From positions 17,198,293 through 17,262,292 of the forward strand of contig CM059575.1 of NCBI GenBank assembly GCA_030386875.1: a stretch of DNA of 64,000 nucleotides, in the 5' to 3' direction. Within the stretch, counting starts at the first letter, position 1. Each line of letters opens with the position of its first letter. Position numbers and translations under genes: made by a program. Shown here in pieces: positions 1-12,699 of the stretch. The notes beneath the pieces were generated by a model that worked only from the letters and a program-made list of their open reading frames with translations, was not told where the DNA came from and searched no databases. The stretch comes from Morinoia aosen. Taxonomy: Eukaryota > Arthropoda > Malacostraca > Amphipoda > Talitridae.

Positions 1-1069
1 CATGGTCACGCTGTACAGCCACAGCACCAACACTCACCCCACAGATGAGGGGCAACCACATGGTCACGCTGTACAGCCACAGCACCAACACCTACCCCAC
101 AGATGAGGAGCAACCACATGGTCACGCTGTACAGCCACAGCATCAACACTCACCCCACAGATGAGGGGCAACCACATGGTCACGCTGTACAGCCACAGCA
201 TCAACACTCCCCCCACAGATGAGGGGCAACCACATGGTCACGCTGTACAGCCACAGCACCAACACTCACCCCACAGATGAGAGGCAACCACATGGTCACG
301 CTGTACAGCCACAGCACCAACACTCACCCCACAGATGAGAGGCAACCACATGGTCACGCTGTACAGCCACAGCATCAACACTCACCCCACAGATGAGGGG
401 CAACCACATGATCAACCTGTACAGCCACAGCACCAACACTCACCCCACAGATGAGGGGCAACCACATGGTCACGCTGTACAGCCACAGCACCAACACTCA
501 CCCCACAGATGAGGGGCAACCACATGGTCACGCTGTACAGCCACAGCATCAACACTCACCCCACAGATGAGGGGACACCACATGGTCACGCTGTACAGCC
601 ACAGCACCAACACTCACCCCACAGATGAGGGGCAACCACATGGTCACGCTGTACAGCCACAGCACCAACACTCACCCCACAGATGAGGGGCAACCACATG
701 GTCACGCTGTACAGCCACAGCACCAACACTCACCCCACAGATGAGGGGCAACCACATGGTCACGCTGTACAGCCACAGCATCAACACTCACCCCACAGAT
801 GAGGGGCAACCACATGGTCACGCTGTACAGCCACAGCATCAACACTCACCCCACAGATGAGGGGCAACCACATGGTCACGCTGTACAGCCACAGCACCAA
901 CACTCACCCCACAGATGAGAGGCAACCACATGGTCACGCTGTACAGCCACAGCATCAACACTCACCCCACAGATGAGGGGCAACCACATGGTCACGCTGT
1001 ACAGCCACAGCATCAACACTCACCCCACAGATGAGGGGCAACCACATGGTCACGCTGTACAGCCACAGC
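1..1069. repeat. 58-bp minisatellite overlapping a GPCR exon/splice donor
   Basis: Eighteen full 58-bp units start at 1, 59, 117 and so on to 987 with no length change, followed by a partial unit from 1045. The array probably continues off the left edge. Units differ by a few substitutions (GCACCAACAC versus GCATCAACAC, GAGGGG versus GAGAGG or GAGGAG). One unit near 407-420 reads ATCAACCTG instead of GTCACGCTG, and one near 571 has GGGGACACC. Read on the minus strand, each unit holds the end of a GPCR TM4 exon followed by GTGAGTG, so each contains a complete exon/donor junction. Because 58 is not a multiple of 3, the array cannot be a simple in-frame protein repeat. Confidence 0.97.
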
Positions 1070-4000
1070 CCCGCCAGCACCCAGCGGTACGCGCGCACCT
1101 GCACCAGCCTCTGGTAAAGACGAGGTGCGAACATCGCCAACACTCTGTGCCAACATTCAAAAAATCAACTTCTGACTTAGATGCCCGAAATATTATTTCA
1201 CTTTTAAATAAATACCATTTCAAGATAAATTAACCCTAATCTGCGTTGAGTGGGATCCAAATCGTCAGGTGAAGAGTACAAATGTTAGATATGATAAACA
1301 CTTTTCTATTTCAAATTCTAGTGAAAAGGTTAAATGAAATTTTTATGTAAATTTTTCAGCATAAAAAATGATTCACAAAGCTAGTTTCGGCGGTAACGAA
1401 GAGAGTACACAGAAGAAGTTACAATTACCGAAGCTAGAACAGGATCTGCACATAAATTCAAACTGCGTCCGAGTTTCCTGTATCAGTTCTCTGGTTTGCC
1501 CGTTGACGGTCTGATAGGCTGATAGCAATAAAATGAGACAAAACTTCATCATACGTGATGGACTTGACGCATGCAAGCCCTAAGGCCTCTTATGTCGAAG
1601 GCAAGATTATTTCAGGAACCAGATGAATGAAGAGCCTTTTCTTTTTAAATACTGACAGTCCTCTCACATTGCGCCTGCTCTTTCATAACAGTACATGCAA
1701 CTGCAAAACTTCATTTATTGTCGTTCATTTTTCAGCTCTGACCTATCTTACAGGTCAGGAATGCATGTGTAACGCGTGGAAGGATGGTCACAAATATGTA
1801 GAGCATGTAGTAGACATGAGCCAAATTGCTCAACTAAATAATTGATTCTGAACCATAAAGGTGGAAAGTTTCAGATGTAGGTATTGCGAGGGTCTAATTT
1901 CATAAACGAGTGGAGTAAAAGAATGAGTGCATGGAGGAAGTCGATAATCTGAGAAGGATTTTCCTATAGACCTGCTATGTTCGTTAGTGGCTTCACACTG
2001 CAGTAATCAGATGGCCCTTTTGGATATCTGCAGCCTCGAACTAGAATGAGGACTAGCACAGCTGACTTCCTGGCCGCACTAAAAGAAGCCATCACATTTG
2101 TCATCATAACGTTCTTATCGTCATAAACACTACTAATTGCTTCTTGTTAGTTGAAGAAATTAGTATCCACAAAAGTGTATTTTTTTTATAGCATTGTAAA
2201 ATATTATAACCAGGAGCAGTATTACAGTCGATCCTCGAATTGCAAGGAATCGTCTCATGTGACTCTCAACTTATACTATAAAATCTACCTCGTTATTTAT
2301 GACGAGAATCGACCATCGTATTAGTTTAACAACTGGGATCAACTTTAATCCATATATGTTGATGTTCGCTTGAGAATATGTAGTATAGCTGGAGGAATGA
2401 TATTGACGGCGCTTAATACTTACATTTTAGAACCAGTCGGGACAAGGGTGCTACTATCTATGAGAGGCATTACTGTAATCATGTCAATTCTGTGATAATT
2501 AACATAAACATACAGGAACTAATTAGCTATAGCTTAAGTGAAAAAATTACTTACAGTATAAAAAATTTATTTTTATTAGGAAATCAGCTAAGCATGGCTT
2601 TTCTATTAGTTGTCCTGACCAGCAGACAAAAGAACACGACGCAGAACAATTTTATGCATTAAGTTGCGTAAAACTAAACACGGGTCTCAAGAATTGCTTA
2701 AGAAAAATATATTTCAGTGTTTTGAACCAGCGTGAAAATTTCAGTTTTCGAGAAAACTATCCACAGATGTCTCAAAGGTAACATTTTGGCGAAGTAAATT
2801 TATCTACCTGTTGAAGCTGAGCACGCAGATAGTGTGAAGCTCGGCCTGGTTGCTGATGAAGCCCATCGCAGCTATGCCGTGCAGAACTGGTTTGGGCACC
2901 AATACCTGCAACCAACATAAACAGCGTACGTTAACAATTGTGTCGTAGGATCAGTCGTACGATAACAGCGCCGATAATTACTCCATACTTCTTGCAACCT
3001 GCTTTTCATTCTTCTTGCTACCAGCCTTCCACAATTATCAGACAGTATTCTTCATGCCACTTCCCATCTCAACCATCATACAGCGTTCATGTCACCTTCC
3101 CGTCACTACCAACACACAACATTTATTATGCCACGTAACCTGCCACAATCATCACGCAACATGTTTTTGCCGCCTGCCAATGACAGCCATCACACAGCCT
3201 TCTCAATTCCACGTACCCACCACTACCTCCACTCGGCGTTTCTCACACCACTTACTATACAACAACTATCGCACAGCTATCTATGTGTCACTCCTGTCCT
3301 TCGCTACCATAACATAACATTCTTCAAGTCACCTGCTCACCGTAACACAGCATTCTTCAAGTCACGTGCTCACCACAATCATCGCGCAGCGTTCTTCATC
3401 CTAACTGACTGCCACTATATCGTTGGACAACAAACCAGCTGCGAAGTCTTTCATTATCTTTGATAATTTATTTACTTGCACTGATAACGTAGTTCTGCTG
3501 AACCTGAAACTCATTTATGAGATTGTCAGTACAAAACTTCTGTCACAAGTGTTATCAGATCTCACAAAATGCTTCCTCTCGATATCTTTCTTCCATACCT
3601 ATACATTCAATAAATTAAACCCAACATCTTGAACTTGCCGTTGTCTGACTATTATTCTCCAAAACCTAACGTTTATACGTTTGTGTCTAGCTACTTTCCG
3701 TGCTTCCCTCGCAACTATTTGTAAATGTACTTATATACCGAACGTTCATTGCTGACGCAAAGCTTCGTAAATTCATCTCAGGAATAATTAGGTATTAGGA
3801 TCCTCTTGTCTACTTTCAGTCACTAAGAATCCAAGTTTTTCCGACGTAGAGAGCAGTTTTCATTGAAGTCCTTCCAACGTTATCCAAAATCAAGTTAGGT
3901 AGAATGACAGGTAAGTTTAAAAAGCCTTAATGATTGAAAACGCTCAGTGTTGTATAATATGAACACTACTAAAGAACCAACATCCATCCTAAAAATGCTA

Positions 4001-4836
4001 TGCTGATTGAGTAACTTTCGATCAGAAATAAGTATTCTTTTTTTACTTTTTTGCCAACCAACTGAGTCTCAAAGAATTAACTTCTGACCTATTCATCTCT
4101 TGAATTCCTTGATTAAGTTTAGGGCCCACATACAATTCTTAAACACTTCCTTACAATACCATGAGCGCAGAAAACTTTTGTGGATAGTACATGCGTTAGT
4201 GATGAATAACTTGTAAATTATTCAAGCAGGTTTTCAAGGCGTCGCTGTCTGCTGAAATTTTTAATGACCCCAAGTCCATAGTTAAATACGAAGCTTCAGA
4301 AGATTCACTCGGCCAAATTCGAAATGGAAGACGTATGTAAGTGTACTGGAACTCAGGAAAACGGTAAAAATGTTTTTCGTAACCGAACAAAGAGTACAAG
4401 ATGGTCATGAAGGACTGCACGCAGTCCTGCAGTATTGCAAAATATTCAATTTGTGAGAAAAGTGATACAAAATTAATTTAATTCAGCAAAACAATCATCC
4501 AGTCGAATTAACAAATAGTTAAGAATGAATATGACGTAAGTTTAGATTAACGATAAATAAGTTTCATGAGAATGTAGGCCTGCAGAATGTACAAAAATTT
4601 TCCCATTATGTTGAAAATATCACGAGTGTGAAGCACGAAACGATTTACATCCACATAATGAACAGAAAAAAAGATAACCTTGTCTAGCGTGAGGGCCTGG
4701 ACGCACACAGTCGTGAGGAGGGGCATTGCCAACACGCACACCGGCAAGTTGCTCACGGCCAAATTGACGATGTAGTAAGTGGACGGCCGCCGGAGCTTCA
4801 CCGACCGGAGCAAAGCCACCACCGCGAGTAAATTTC
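1024..4836 (-). CDS. Class A GPCR, Tre1/moody-like (partial; three exons)
   Basis: Three exons on the minus strand join in phase. Exon a (4679-4836) has an acceptor after TTTTCCTCAG and encodes the end of TM1 (GNLLAVVALLRS, the class A G-N pair) and TM2 (YIVNLAVSNLPVCVLAMPL). Exon b (2808-2905) follows TTGGTTGCAG, encodes TM3 and ends LSFNR before a GTAGAT donor. Exon c (1024-1144) encodes the second intracellular loop (APRLYQRL) and TM4 (WVLAGLWLYSVTMWLPLICG). Phases agree at both joins (0, then 2/1). The position of the E/DRY motif reads N-R-V. The RLY loop and the spacing suggest the arthropod Tre1/moody group of orphan receptors that guide cell migration and barrier formation; this is from family knowledge. 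The N-terminal exon was not found, and TM5-7 would lie beyond the left edge. The downstream donor sits in the 58-bp minisatellite. Confidence 0.75.
2990..3410. repeat. Degenerate ~45-bp tandem repeat in a GPCR intron
   Basis: C/A-rich stretch with loosely repeated phrases such as CAGCATTCTTCAAGTCAC, ACCACAATCATC and CACAGC. It keeps overlapping frames open on the plus strand, but these have no protein character. It lies in the intron upstream of the TM3 exon of the GPCR. Confidence 0.55.
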
Positions 4837-4865
4837 CTGAGGAAAAGTTCATATTCATATGCAAA

Positions 4866-4990
4866 CACCATGGCACAGAGGCAGTGCAGTATACTTCGGA
4901 CTACAAGTTCCCGGGTTCAATCTCTCTAATTGAGCGGTACTTTCGTCTGAGCAAGCAGCTCCTTCTTCATGTAGAAAAGGGAGGGAGCCA
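4866..4990 (+). mobile_element. tRNA-derived SINE head beside a GPCR exon
   Basis: Plus-strand sequence has a polymerase III A-box-like stretch (TGGCACAGAGGCAG) followed by a B-box-like GGGTTCAATCT, the arrangement of a tRNA-derived SINE. It starts about 30 bp from the 3' splice site of the GPCR TM1/2 exon, in antisense orientation to the gene. The tail was not delimited. Confidence 0.45.
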
Positions 4991-5029
4991 GTAAGTGAGG
5001 GCTCAGAAAGGCACTCCTACTCAATGATC

Positions 5030-6480
5030 ATGTGTTTTTCCTTCAGGTAAGGGACTGAAACTCCGTAATAATTTCAATGAGTTTGATTGTAAAATCGAGC
5101 GCTTAATAAATTTCTTTCACGAGAGCAACTAAATTACCACAGCTCTGTGAATGCCTAGTAAACATGAGTTTTTCATGCCTGTACTTAGAACGTATAGGAT
5201 ACACATTTTCATTGTCACAGAAGTGAACTCAGAACGTCTGTGACACATGAACGAATTTGAAAAGTTGTTCGAATCATCGAAGATTGCGTTGTAAATTAAC
5301 AAACAAAACAGCTAAAATGAAGAGAATACGTGGTCAATATTTGAAAAGCCTATAATTAGCTAATCATGACAGGCGGCATGCTTCACTGGACACGTGAGCT
5401 ATGCAATTAGCACGAGCCTGGAGCGCGTGGTGGATGACGAGCACTCGAGCCTCGCGTGTCACGGTGTGTTTCATGCAACTAGCACACAGCAAGGTGACAT
5501 TACGATTTAGACCAGCGTAAGTTATCCACCTTCACAAAAGTTGATGAAAAGTCTGTTGGAAGGAACATAAAATAGTGTTGAACTAGACCCAAATTGAAAG
5601 ACAGATTCGTTTAATAACCTGCAAATCTAGGCGCGATAATATAGACAAAATGAATAGTAAAAGAAGTGAAGCTTTGAAATCGAAAATAAGTAACTGTTTC
5701 ACTAAAGAAACAATTTTGATTTGAACGAGAAAGTAAGCAATTTATTGTGGAACATCATTCTAGTAGTTCGAATTAATTGTGGGAATACAAGTGAAATTTG
5801 TGTAGTGTTTAACTTAAATACAACGGATCTAGGCTCATTCTAAAGCGAGACGCATGAAAATTGCAAAAAAACAACACCGCCTTCGAATTAGATGTTCTGA
5901 ACTTTCAACTGTCCAAGCGAAAATAAAAAACGCCTCGAAAAAAAAAGAACAGCTGGAAGTATTTATCGACCTACAGTATAGTTTGGCAGTCAGAACCATG
6001 AATTTCATTAACAAGTTTAGAGTCGTAAATTTACAGTCATTTCCCATGCATGAATCAAAATGAGTTGTTAATGATTTATAGCAGTAATATTATGACATTA
6101 GTTAGACGTATTGCCAATAGAAGTGAAAAACTTGGTGCGTTTGGTGACTGCGAAATTGAGTGCGACCATGCATTCAAGTCCACTCAAAAAGAGTGCATGA
6201 GAAAGCTTTAACTGCTGCAGCCTTTCTGAAAAATTAAGCATGCTTCTGTGAAACATAAAGAACGTTCGATATAGAGAACAAAGAGATTCAGTATGAAAAA
6301 GGAACGACGCTCGATAGTGATTGGACGATATGTCACTTCGACACCTTCATCTTTTGCAGCTGTGATTGGAAAAGAGAGCTTATTTCTCGTGAACTCTTGT
6401 ATGAACTAATTTCAAAGAGGCAGTTTCTCGGCCGTGATGAACTTGGCAGGAAATGCGGTTTGTGCGTTGATATTGCTTGC
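5030..6480. other. Non-coding spacer, nothing recognised
   Basis: AT-rich sequence with only short chance frames. The missing first exon of the GPCR could lie here, but I could not identify a credible one. Confidence 0.4.
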
Positions 6481-6489
6481 AAGCCTTTA

Positions 6490-6792
6490 AAGCTATGCCC
6501 AAACTCACACTCACCTAGTGTCCCATAGTTATTGCCGCAGTGCTGCTCTGCCCATACTCATGCTCACACTCACCTAGCGTCCCAAGTACAGTTATGAGTT
6601 ATGAACTATGTGCTGCTACGCCCGTACTCATGCTCACCTAGCGTCCCACGTACTCACCTAGCGTCCGTCTCAAGTACAGTTATGACCACAATGCTGCTAT
6701 GCCCAATTATTACTCGAACTCATATGCACTCACCACCTAGCGTCCCACACACCCACCTAGCGTCCCACATGCTCACCTAGCGTCCCAAGAAC
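6490..6792. repeat. Irregular repeat around TCACCTAGCGTCCCA
   Basis: The phrase TCACCTAGCGTCC occurs about seven times, separated by variable stretches containing CATACTCATGC and AAGTACAGTTATGA. It looks like a decayed minisatellite of compound units. No gene is visible. Confidence 0.7.
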
Positions 6793-7846
6793 TGCAATGG
6801 CCGCAGTGATCGCAGCAGCCACCATCAACACAGGGGCTGAGAATATCTCTATGATCACAGTGGGGGTGAAGGGGGAGGTGGTGGTGGAGGTCGGGATGCT
6901 TGTTGTGGACATGATGATAAGGGTTCAGAGGGTGTCTTCCCGTATCATTGCAGTTGGGTATCGAAAACTAATGGACGTGAATAATTAAATTATACAGACA
7001 TGTATAATTCAATAAGTTGTAAGGATTCATGTAGTAGCGTAAGTAAGTGGTGAATACTCCAATCAGATTTTTTTTATTTTTTCCTAACGTTCGTGAGCCT
7101 AAAACTTTGCAAAAACCACAATGAAAAAAAGTACAGTGAATTTAGACCGGCCTGTGCGGTGGATGCACTCAAAGCAGCATAAAGAACGCTCGCCAATTTT
7201 TTTTTACTCTTTAATTACAATATTACTGAAACATTATTAGCATTCAAGCCAGTGTGGCGTTTATCCATTATTTGTTCATAAGTGCATTCAATATCATTTA
7301 ATTTAAGTAAGAGATAAATATTTGATTATAACATTCTTCTCTTTCTTCAGCAATAGCCTTTACAAATCTGACATTATCATTCAACTCCAGCGCTTGCTTG
7401 GCAAAATACTATAATTTTATTTTGCCTGGAATCCTGGCATAATTTTGCTGTGGGCTCTTGGGTTTTGTACTACTCAGCATGAAGACATAATATCATTGAC
7501 ATGTTCTTTGTCCATTCGTTTGAGCAAAAAAAGAAACTGAAAAATGAAATAAGATGTTAAAACTACAATCGAGATTTCCTCAAAAGTGAGAATGCAAAAG
7601 TTTCCTAAAAAATAACCTGGTACATAAAAAACTCAACACACAAAATCAATGAGGCAGTGACCTAGATAAAATAAGGTGGAAGAAATTCGCCTCTCGTATT
7701 TTTTTCCACATATTAACATGATGCATATGTTGAATGAACTACTAAAACCATACATTTAAAATTCTGAATTCATTTTTGATGAACTGGATGTTAGCGTCTC
7801 GTTGAAAAACTCTCACTTTGTGGGGCTTGGATGCAAAGAAAATTGA

Positions 7847-8505
7847 TGTAATGAGAATGGATGTAATTAGAATGGATGTAATGAGCATGGATGTAATGAG
7901 AATGGATGTAATTAGAATGGATGTAATGAGCATGGATGTAATGAGAATGGATGTAATGAGAATGGATGTAATGAGAATGGATGTAATTAGAATGGATGTA
8001 ATGAGAATGGATGTAATGAGAATGGATGTGATGAGAATGAATGCAATAAGAATGGTTGTAATGAGAATGAATGTAAAGAGAATGAATGCAATAAGAATGG
8101 ATGTAATGAGAATGAACATAATGAGAATGAATGCAATAAGAAAGAATGTATTGAGAATGAATGTAATAAGAATGAATGTAATGAGAATGAATGCAATAAG
8201 AATGAATGTAATGAGAATGAATGTGATGAGAATGAATGCAATAAGAAGGGATGTAATGAGAATGAATGTAATGAGAATGAATGCAATAAGAATGAATGTA
8301 ATGAGAATGAATGTGATGAGAATGAATGCAATAAGAAGGGATGTAATGAGAATGAATGTAATGAGAATGAATGCAATAAGAATGAATGTAATGAGAATGA
8401 ATGTAATGAGGATGAATGCAATAAGAATTGATGTAATGAGAATGAATGTAATGAGAATGAATGCAATAAGAGTGGATGTAATGAGAATGAATGTAATGAG
8501 GTTAC
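7847..8505. repeat. 15-bp minisatellite (about 43 units)
   Basis: Tandem 15-bp units of the form GATGTAATGAGAATG with GAATGCAATAAG variants. In the second half a 45-bp higher-order pattern appears (one GCAATAAG unit, then two GTAATGAG units). Because 15 is divisible by 3 and the unit has no stop in several frames, frames of 237 aa (plus) and 259 aa (minus) stay open. They are monotonous and I do not call them genes. Confidence 0.95.
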
Positions 8506-8519
8506 ACAAATTCACATTC

Positions 8520-9940
8520 ACACAGAATTAAATTCCCAACATCTGAGAGAGCCTGCCTTTGCACATAACTGATCCCTCTAACACGTAACATATGAGCCCG
8601 TAAAGTAGGACGGTAACTAAAATAAATTGATCACTGAGAATAATTTAGTCTGATTATTGGTTTCTCAAGGCATGAATTTAGTAAAAGCATTATCGAAAAT
8701 TAATAGTCCCATACCGGCAACCATTTATCCAGTTCTCTGGAACCAACGGTCCATCATAATTGGTGAACCGCTGAATATTAAAATGTCAACTCCATCCATT
8801 CAGGGATGTAGTGGAGTCAACTTATAGCGCAAACACTGTATATGAATTGGCCATTCCTATTTTTTTAATACATTTATATTAATGTCAATGGTGATAATTT
8901 AAAAACCCAAAAGATATTTACTTTCACATGAGAGACTAGCTGTAGGTATTTCCAACAGAATTAAAAATCTCAACAAAAAAAGTATTTAATGACTTTAACG
9001 TGTGAGCAATGGCTAAAAATGTTGGTTCACTTTTGGGTTTGGATCAAGTTTTTTGAGTGAGGGCAAGTTTTTAGCAACTGTTTATTTCGATCAGATTTTA
9101 ACATGGTAAGACAATCAGCAACACAGACGTTTTTATCGTTCTCTGACTCTCCTGATCTCTGAAGTGCAGACAGGTTAACGACAGACGCAGTATACAAGGT
9201 GGCTTTCATTCGTGTGTTCACCGCTTTAGTTGAATAGCAAGGCGAGTTTAAATCTGCAGTTCAGGTAACTATTTAAAATTTAAAATTATTACATGAACTT
9301 TCAGCTGTGCCCAAATGTTATGTTCAAATTACGTGTCTCTTATTGCTATTACTGCATAAAGACTTCATGCAAATCTTATGAGGCACGTTCACTTTTGTGC
9401 CACGAAACTGGCACTGACTTGCGTTTGCACTTCCTGTCCACAGCTCTGCGACTAGAAACTTTATTCTATTTTCAGAAAATTCAAGCACTCTTGTTGTATT
9501 TTTCTTAACTAAGATCTTCAAGGACCTGTGAATTGATTTCCTAACATCACTCTCCACTTGTACTCGTGACTGCCACACACGGATACTCTGTAAAATGCGG
9601 TAGGGGTTTCACTTAAAGATTAATATAGTGCTACTGGATCGCTACACAGTTCGCTGCACTATTTTTGTTATTTCCTCAGCGTGAAATTGCATTGAACAGT
9701 TTACAGTATAATTCGTATTTTCACTAAGCGGTACCATCCGACACTGCGAGGAAACCTCCGTTCTCGAAATTGTGCTGGCAGCTTTTGTTTCTATCACTAG
9801 AGAAAAAAAATCTAAAATTTTCAACGCGGGTGTAGAAGTTCGCGGTGAAACTCGCACTGCGTAAATTGAGATTTCGTCATTTGGCCACTTCACAGCTGGA
9901 GCATTTGACCCGGTCAACGTAGAGCAAGCAATCCAACTTG
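8520..9940. other. Non-coding spacer, nothing recognised
   Basis: AT-rich unique-looking DNA. The short frames have no recognisable domains or splice-supported continuation. Confidence 0.4.
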
Positions 9941-9951
9941 ATAGTTTGCAC

Positions 9952-10195
9952 CTGGCAACCACTCTCACACCAGCTGCGGTCGCTGGTGTAAACCTACTCG
10001 GGGCTTTGGCTGCTGGCAACCACTCGCACACCAGCTGCGGTCGCTGGTGTAAACCTACTCAGGGCAGCACCAACAGCTGGCAACCACTCGCACACCGGCT
10101 GCGGTCGTTGGCGTAGTCCTACTCAGGGCGCCGGCAGCTGGCAACCAGGCTCACCCCAGCTGTCAGCGCCCCTATATCACCGGGGAAGGATTTCC
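9952..10195. repeat. 61-64-bp tandem repeat, ~3.5 copies
   Basis: Units begin CTGGCAACCACTC at about 9952, 10013, 10077 and 10138 and contain CACACCAGCTGCGGTCGC. The last copy is truncated and diverged. GC content is well above that of the flanks. Confidence 0.85.
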
Positions 10196-10924
10196 TGGCC
10201 AAGATACTAGGAATGAAAGCCAGGGCACCTTAATAATTATCACTGCTGCAGCCGTGGTGGCTCTGCAGCTCTTTTCTTGCTGCTGGTGTCTAATTTCTCT
10301 GTTTCATTTGAGTCACCTTGGAGCAATCCGCACTTAACAAAATAATGTTTACCTTTCTACCGCGTGTCTTTTTTTACGAACTCAATATATTGGTCATTTT
10401 ACATTTGGTAACCCTGGTCTACCTCTAATGCATATGTTTTTGGGAAAAAGCATTAATTGATCCTTCGCAAAATAATTAGGCCCCTCAATAGGTGTTCCAA
10501 AAGATTGTCACAACCACTTACAAAACGGTAATATTTTCACTATAGAGTCTAAGTACGATAGTTATAGTCCTGCAATTCTCAAAGCCCCTTCTGGTTTCCT
10601 CGTAGTCCGATGAAAATTGAAGAGCATTCACTCAAGTTCGGCAAGTTCTGAATGTGACGGAATCATGCAGGGAGATTCGAGGGAAGGATGCAATCTGAGA
10701 CACAAGACCTCTGGCACTTCCGATGATTTTGAATGGTGTAGAAACTCAGGAGGGTATTTTTTATTCCAATCGAGCATGATACATATTATCTTGAACATTT
10801 ATTTTCCAATTAATTGCCTTATAACTAACTCCAGAACGCAATGATGGTTACGCCTCCCCCTTCTCCTCCTCCCTTCAATCCGCTACCCAGTACCGACACA
10901 TGGGCAGAGTGAGGGGGATTGAAG

Positions 10925-11062
10925 AGTGAGGGACACATGGGCCGAGTTCTCCCTTTTCCCAACGGGGAGAATCACCTGGTGGCACTACCGAGATTCGAAC
11001 TGCCGACCTTTCCCGCGTAGGGGGCGCGCTGTTAACCGCTCAACTACAGTGACCACGGCACT
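10925..11062 (-). mobile_element. tRNA-derived SINE
   Basis: On the minus strand the head reads as a tRNA-like pol III promoter: GTAGTTGAGCGG (A box region), then CAGTTCGAATCTC (B box), followed by a body containing TTCTCCCCGTTGGG. The body phrase recurs in the copy near 27.9 kb, so the two belong to one SINE family. Confidence 0.75.
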
Positions 11063-11169
11063 GGAGAGAACTTTCTGCACTGGACCGCGAGAAGATCTTA
11101 GCCCTGAAGCGAGTAAATTTATTTCATCCTGCCGGGGGGGACGTTGCCCACTTACCTCCCATTAGCTCA

Positions 11170-12090
11170 GTGTAGGTTAGATCGGCTACACAACTTGAGT
11201 AGCAAGCCAGAGGCTTTCATACTTCAAGGAGTCGTCATTAAATTCAGGTCCCTGTTCATTGAAGACTCGTTTGTGCTGCTCTAGCAGTAATTAGGAATAT
11301 TCAAAGGAAATGAAGGCATATACTTTAAACCTTCAGTGTACGTAGTCCTGACTTCAAAATTCAAATCCGTGACCTGTAGCTCTAATTTTTAATTGATTAT
11401 TATTATGTCCTTAACTTATAATTGTTTTTACAATGCATAGCTCTATTTAACTATTTGACAGTTCATGACTTGAACTGAACTTGGATTTGTTCACGTATAG
11501 TATACTTTTTGTTTACTTATTGGATAGTACAATTTACTTCAATGGGTAGAACAGTTTACTTGATTGACATAAAGGCTGGAACGTAATTGATGGAACGGTT
11601 CGCTAAAATAAAATCACTCTTTGCTAAATTTATGATACGGTCGAGAGTATTTTTAGTAAGCTTTACTTTATTTGAACAATTCTAGAGATTTTGGAAATTT
11701 ATTCTCAACAAGCATGTGCATTATTGCTAGTAGGATACTAGAACAGACTAAAAGCAGAAGAGTCAACAATTTAACCACTGTAGGTCGAATAATATCTTAT
11801 GCTTTTACGCAAACTATGAAGAAAGAAGCGAATTTTGAAATTAAGCGAGCAGCAGAATTCAGCACACTAATGTTTCTAACTGAATATTAGTTAATCATAC
11901 AAGAGAGGTACGCTAGTTTCATACAAAAAACAGAGCTCGACAGTTAAATCAGAAATTATATTCATTAGAAGTCTGTCTTTCCCGTAGGTAGCTCTATTTG
12001 CAGCATATCTTTTCTTTTTCAAGGTGAAAAATAGTTTTAAGACTACAATTTATTTCATTCTCCTTGTTTCAACTACATCATTTATTGATT
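11170..12090. other. Non-coding spacer, nothing recognised
   Basis: AT-rich DNA without supported genes; the 72-aa frame at 11672 has no recognisable feature. Confidence 0.4.
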
Positions 12091-12099
12091 CTTCAAAAT

Positions 12100-12690
12100 C
12101 TTTTGTTTTTCGGGTCAATTGAGAACATACACACAATTTTGAAGCTTTATTCCCTATGATGAACAGGTGGAGGCGGTCACAAACATCGTCAGGTATGATA
12201 TTCCAGAGTTTGATTTCGGCAAATAAACACGTATTCTGGCCATTAAGTTCTTGAGTATTAAGGGATTATGAGTTTACTTCTATTTTACTTCAAGTAATTA
12301 AATCCAATCAAACATTTTGCACGTAATGTCAGAATTTTCGTTGGTTGTACGCTACGATGTTGTGCATAAAACTTCCAAGAGAAAGTTGTTAAGGGTCGGT
12401 CAACTTTAGAATTTTTAGATTCTTTCATGAATAGTTAACATGAGCTTAATATTCTATGTTGGAGATGGCTTTTATGATGGAAATACTGAGCCAATTTTAT
12501 TTACACGTATTACGTAGCCATGTTGCAAATACGGATGAATCAAAATTCTGTAAAAGGTTGCCAGTGCTTTCTCTGGTGGGATATGCATGACTTTGCGCTC
12601 AATTTTGAAGGATTTAAAAAATTGAGTGCATATTTGAATAATTTGAATTTTAAAATCAAATTTTAAAAAGTATTTCACATAAGAATTTTT
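12100..12690 (-). pseudogene. Decayed non-LTR retrotransposon (RT C-terminal region)
   Basis: The minus strand carries a fragment reading ALATFYRILIHPYLQHGYV, which resembles the conserved IHPYL(T)YG region after the RT thumb of CR1/Jockey-type LINEs. It is followed, in other frames, by remnants with the spacing of the LINE C-terminus. Stops and frameshifts are frequent. The clade assignment is tentative. Confidence 0.4.
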
Positions 12691-12699
12691 AGCTGTATA

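Noticed and set aside
1..1069. CRISPR-like array at the window start
   Set aside because: The units are contiguous 58-bp tandem copies with no unique spacers, in a eukaryotic gene.
7742..8531. Two long frames (259 aa minus, 237 aa plus) that look like hydrophobic or basic repetitive proteins
   Set aside because: They exist only because a 15-bp repeat lacks stops. Both strands are open at once, and there is no start context or unique sequence.
10980..11062. A functional tRNA gene
   Set aside because: The A and B boxes are present, but the cloverleaf arms do not pair well and a SINE body follows. The same applies to the copies at 27.9 and 46.8 kb.
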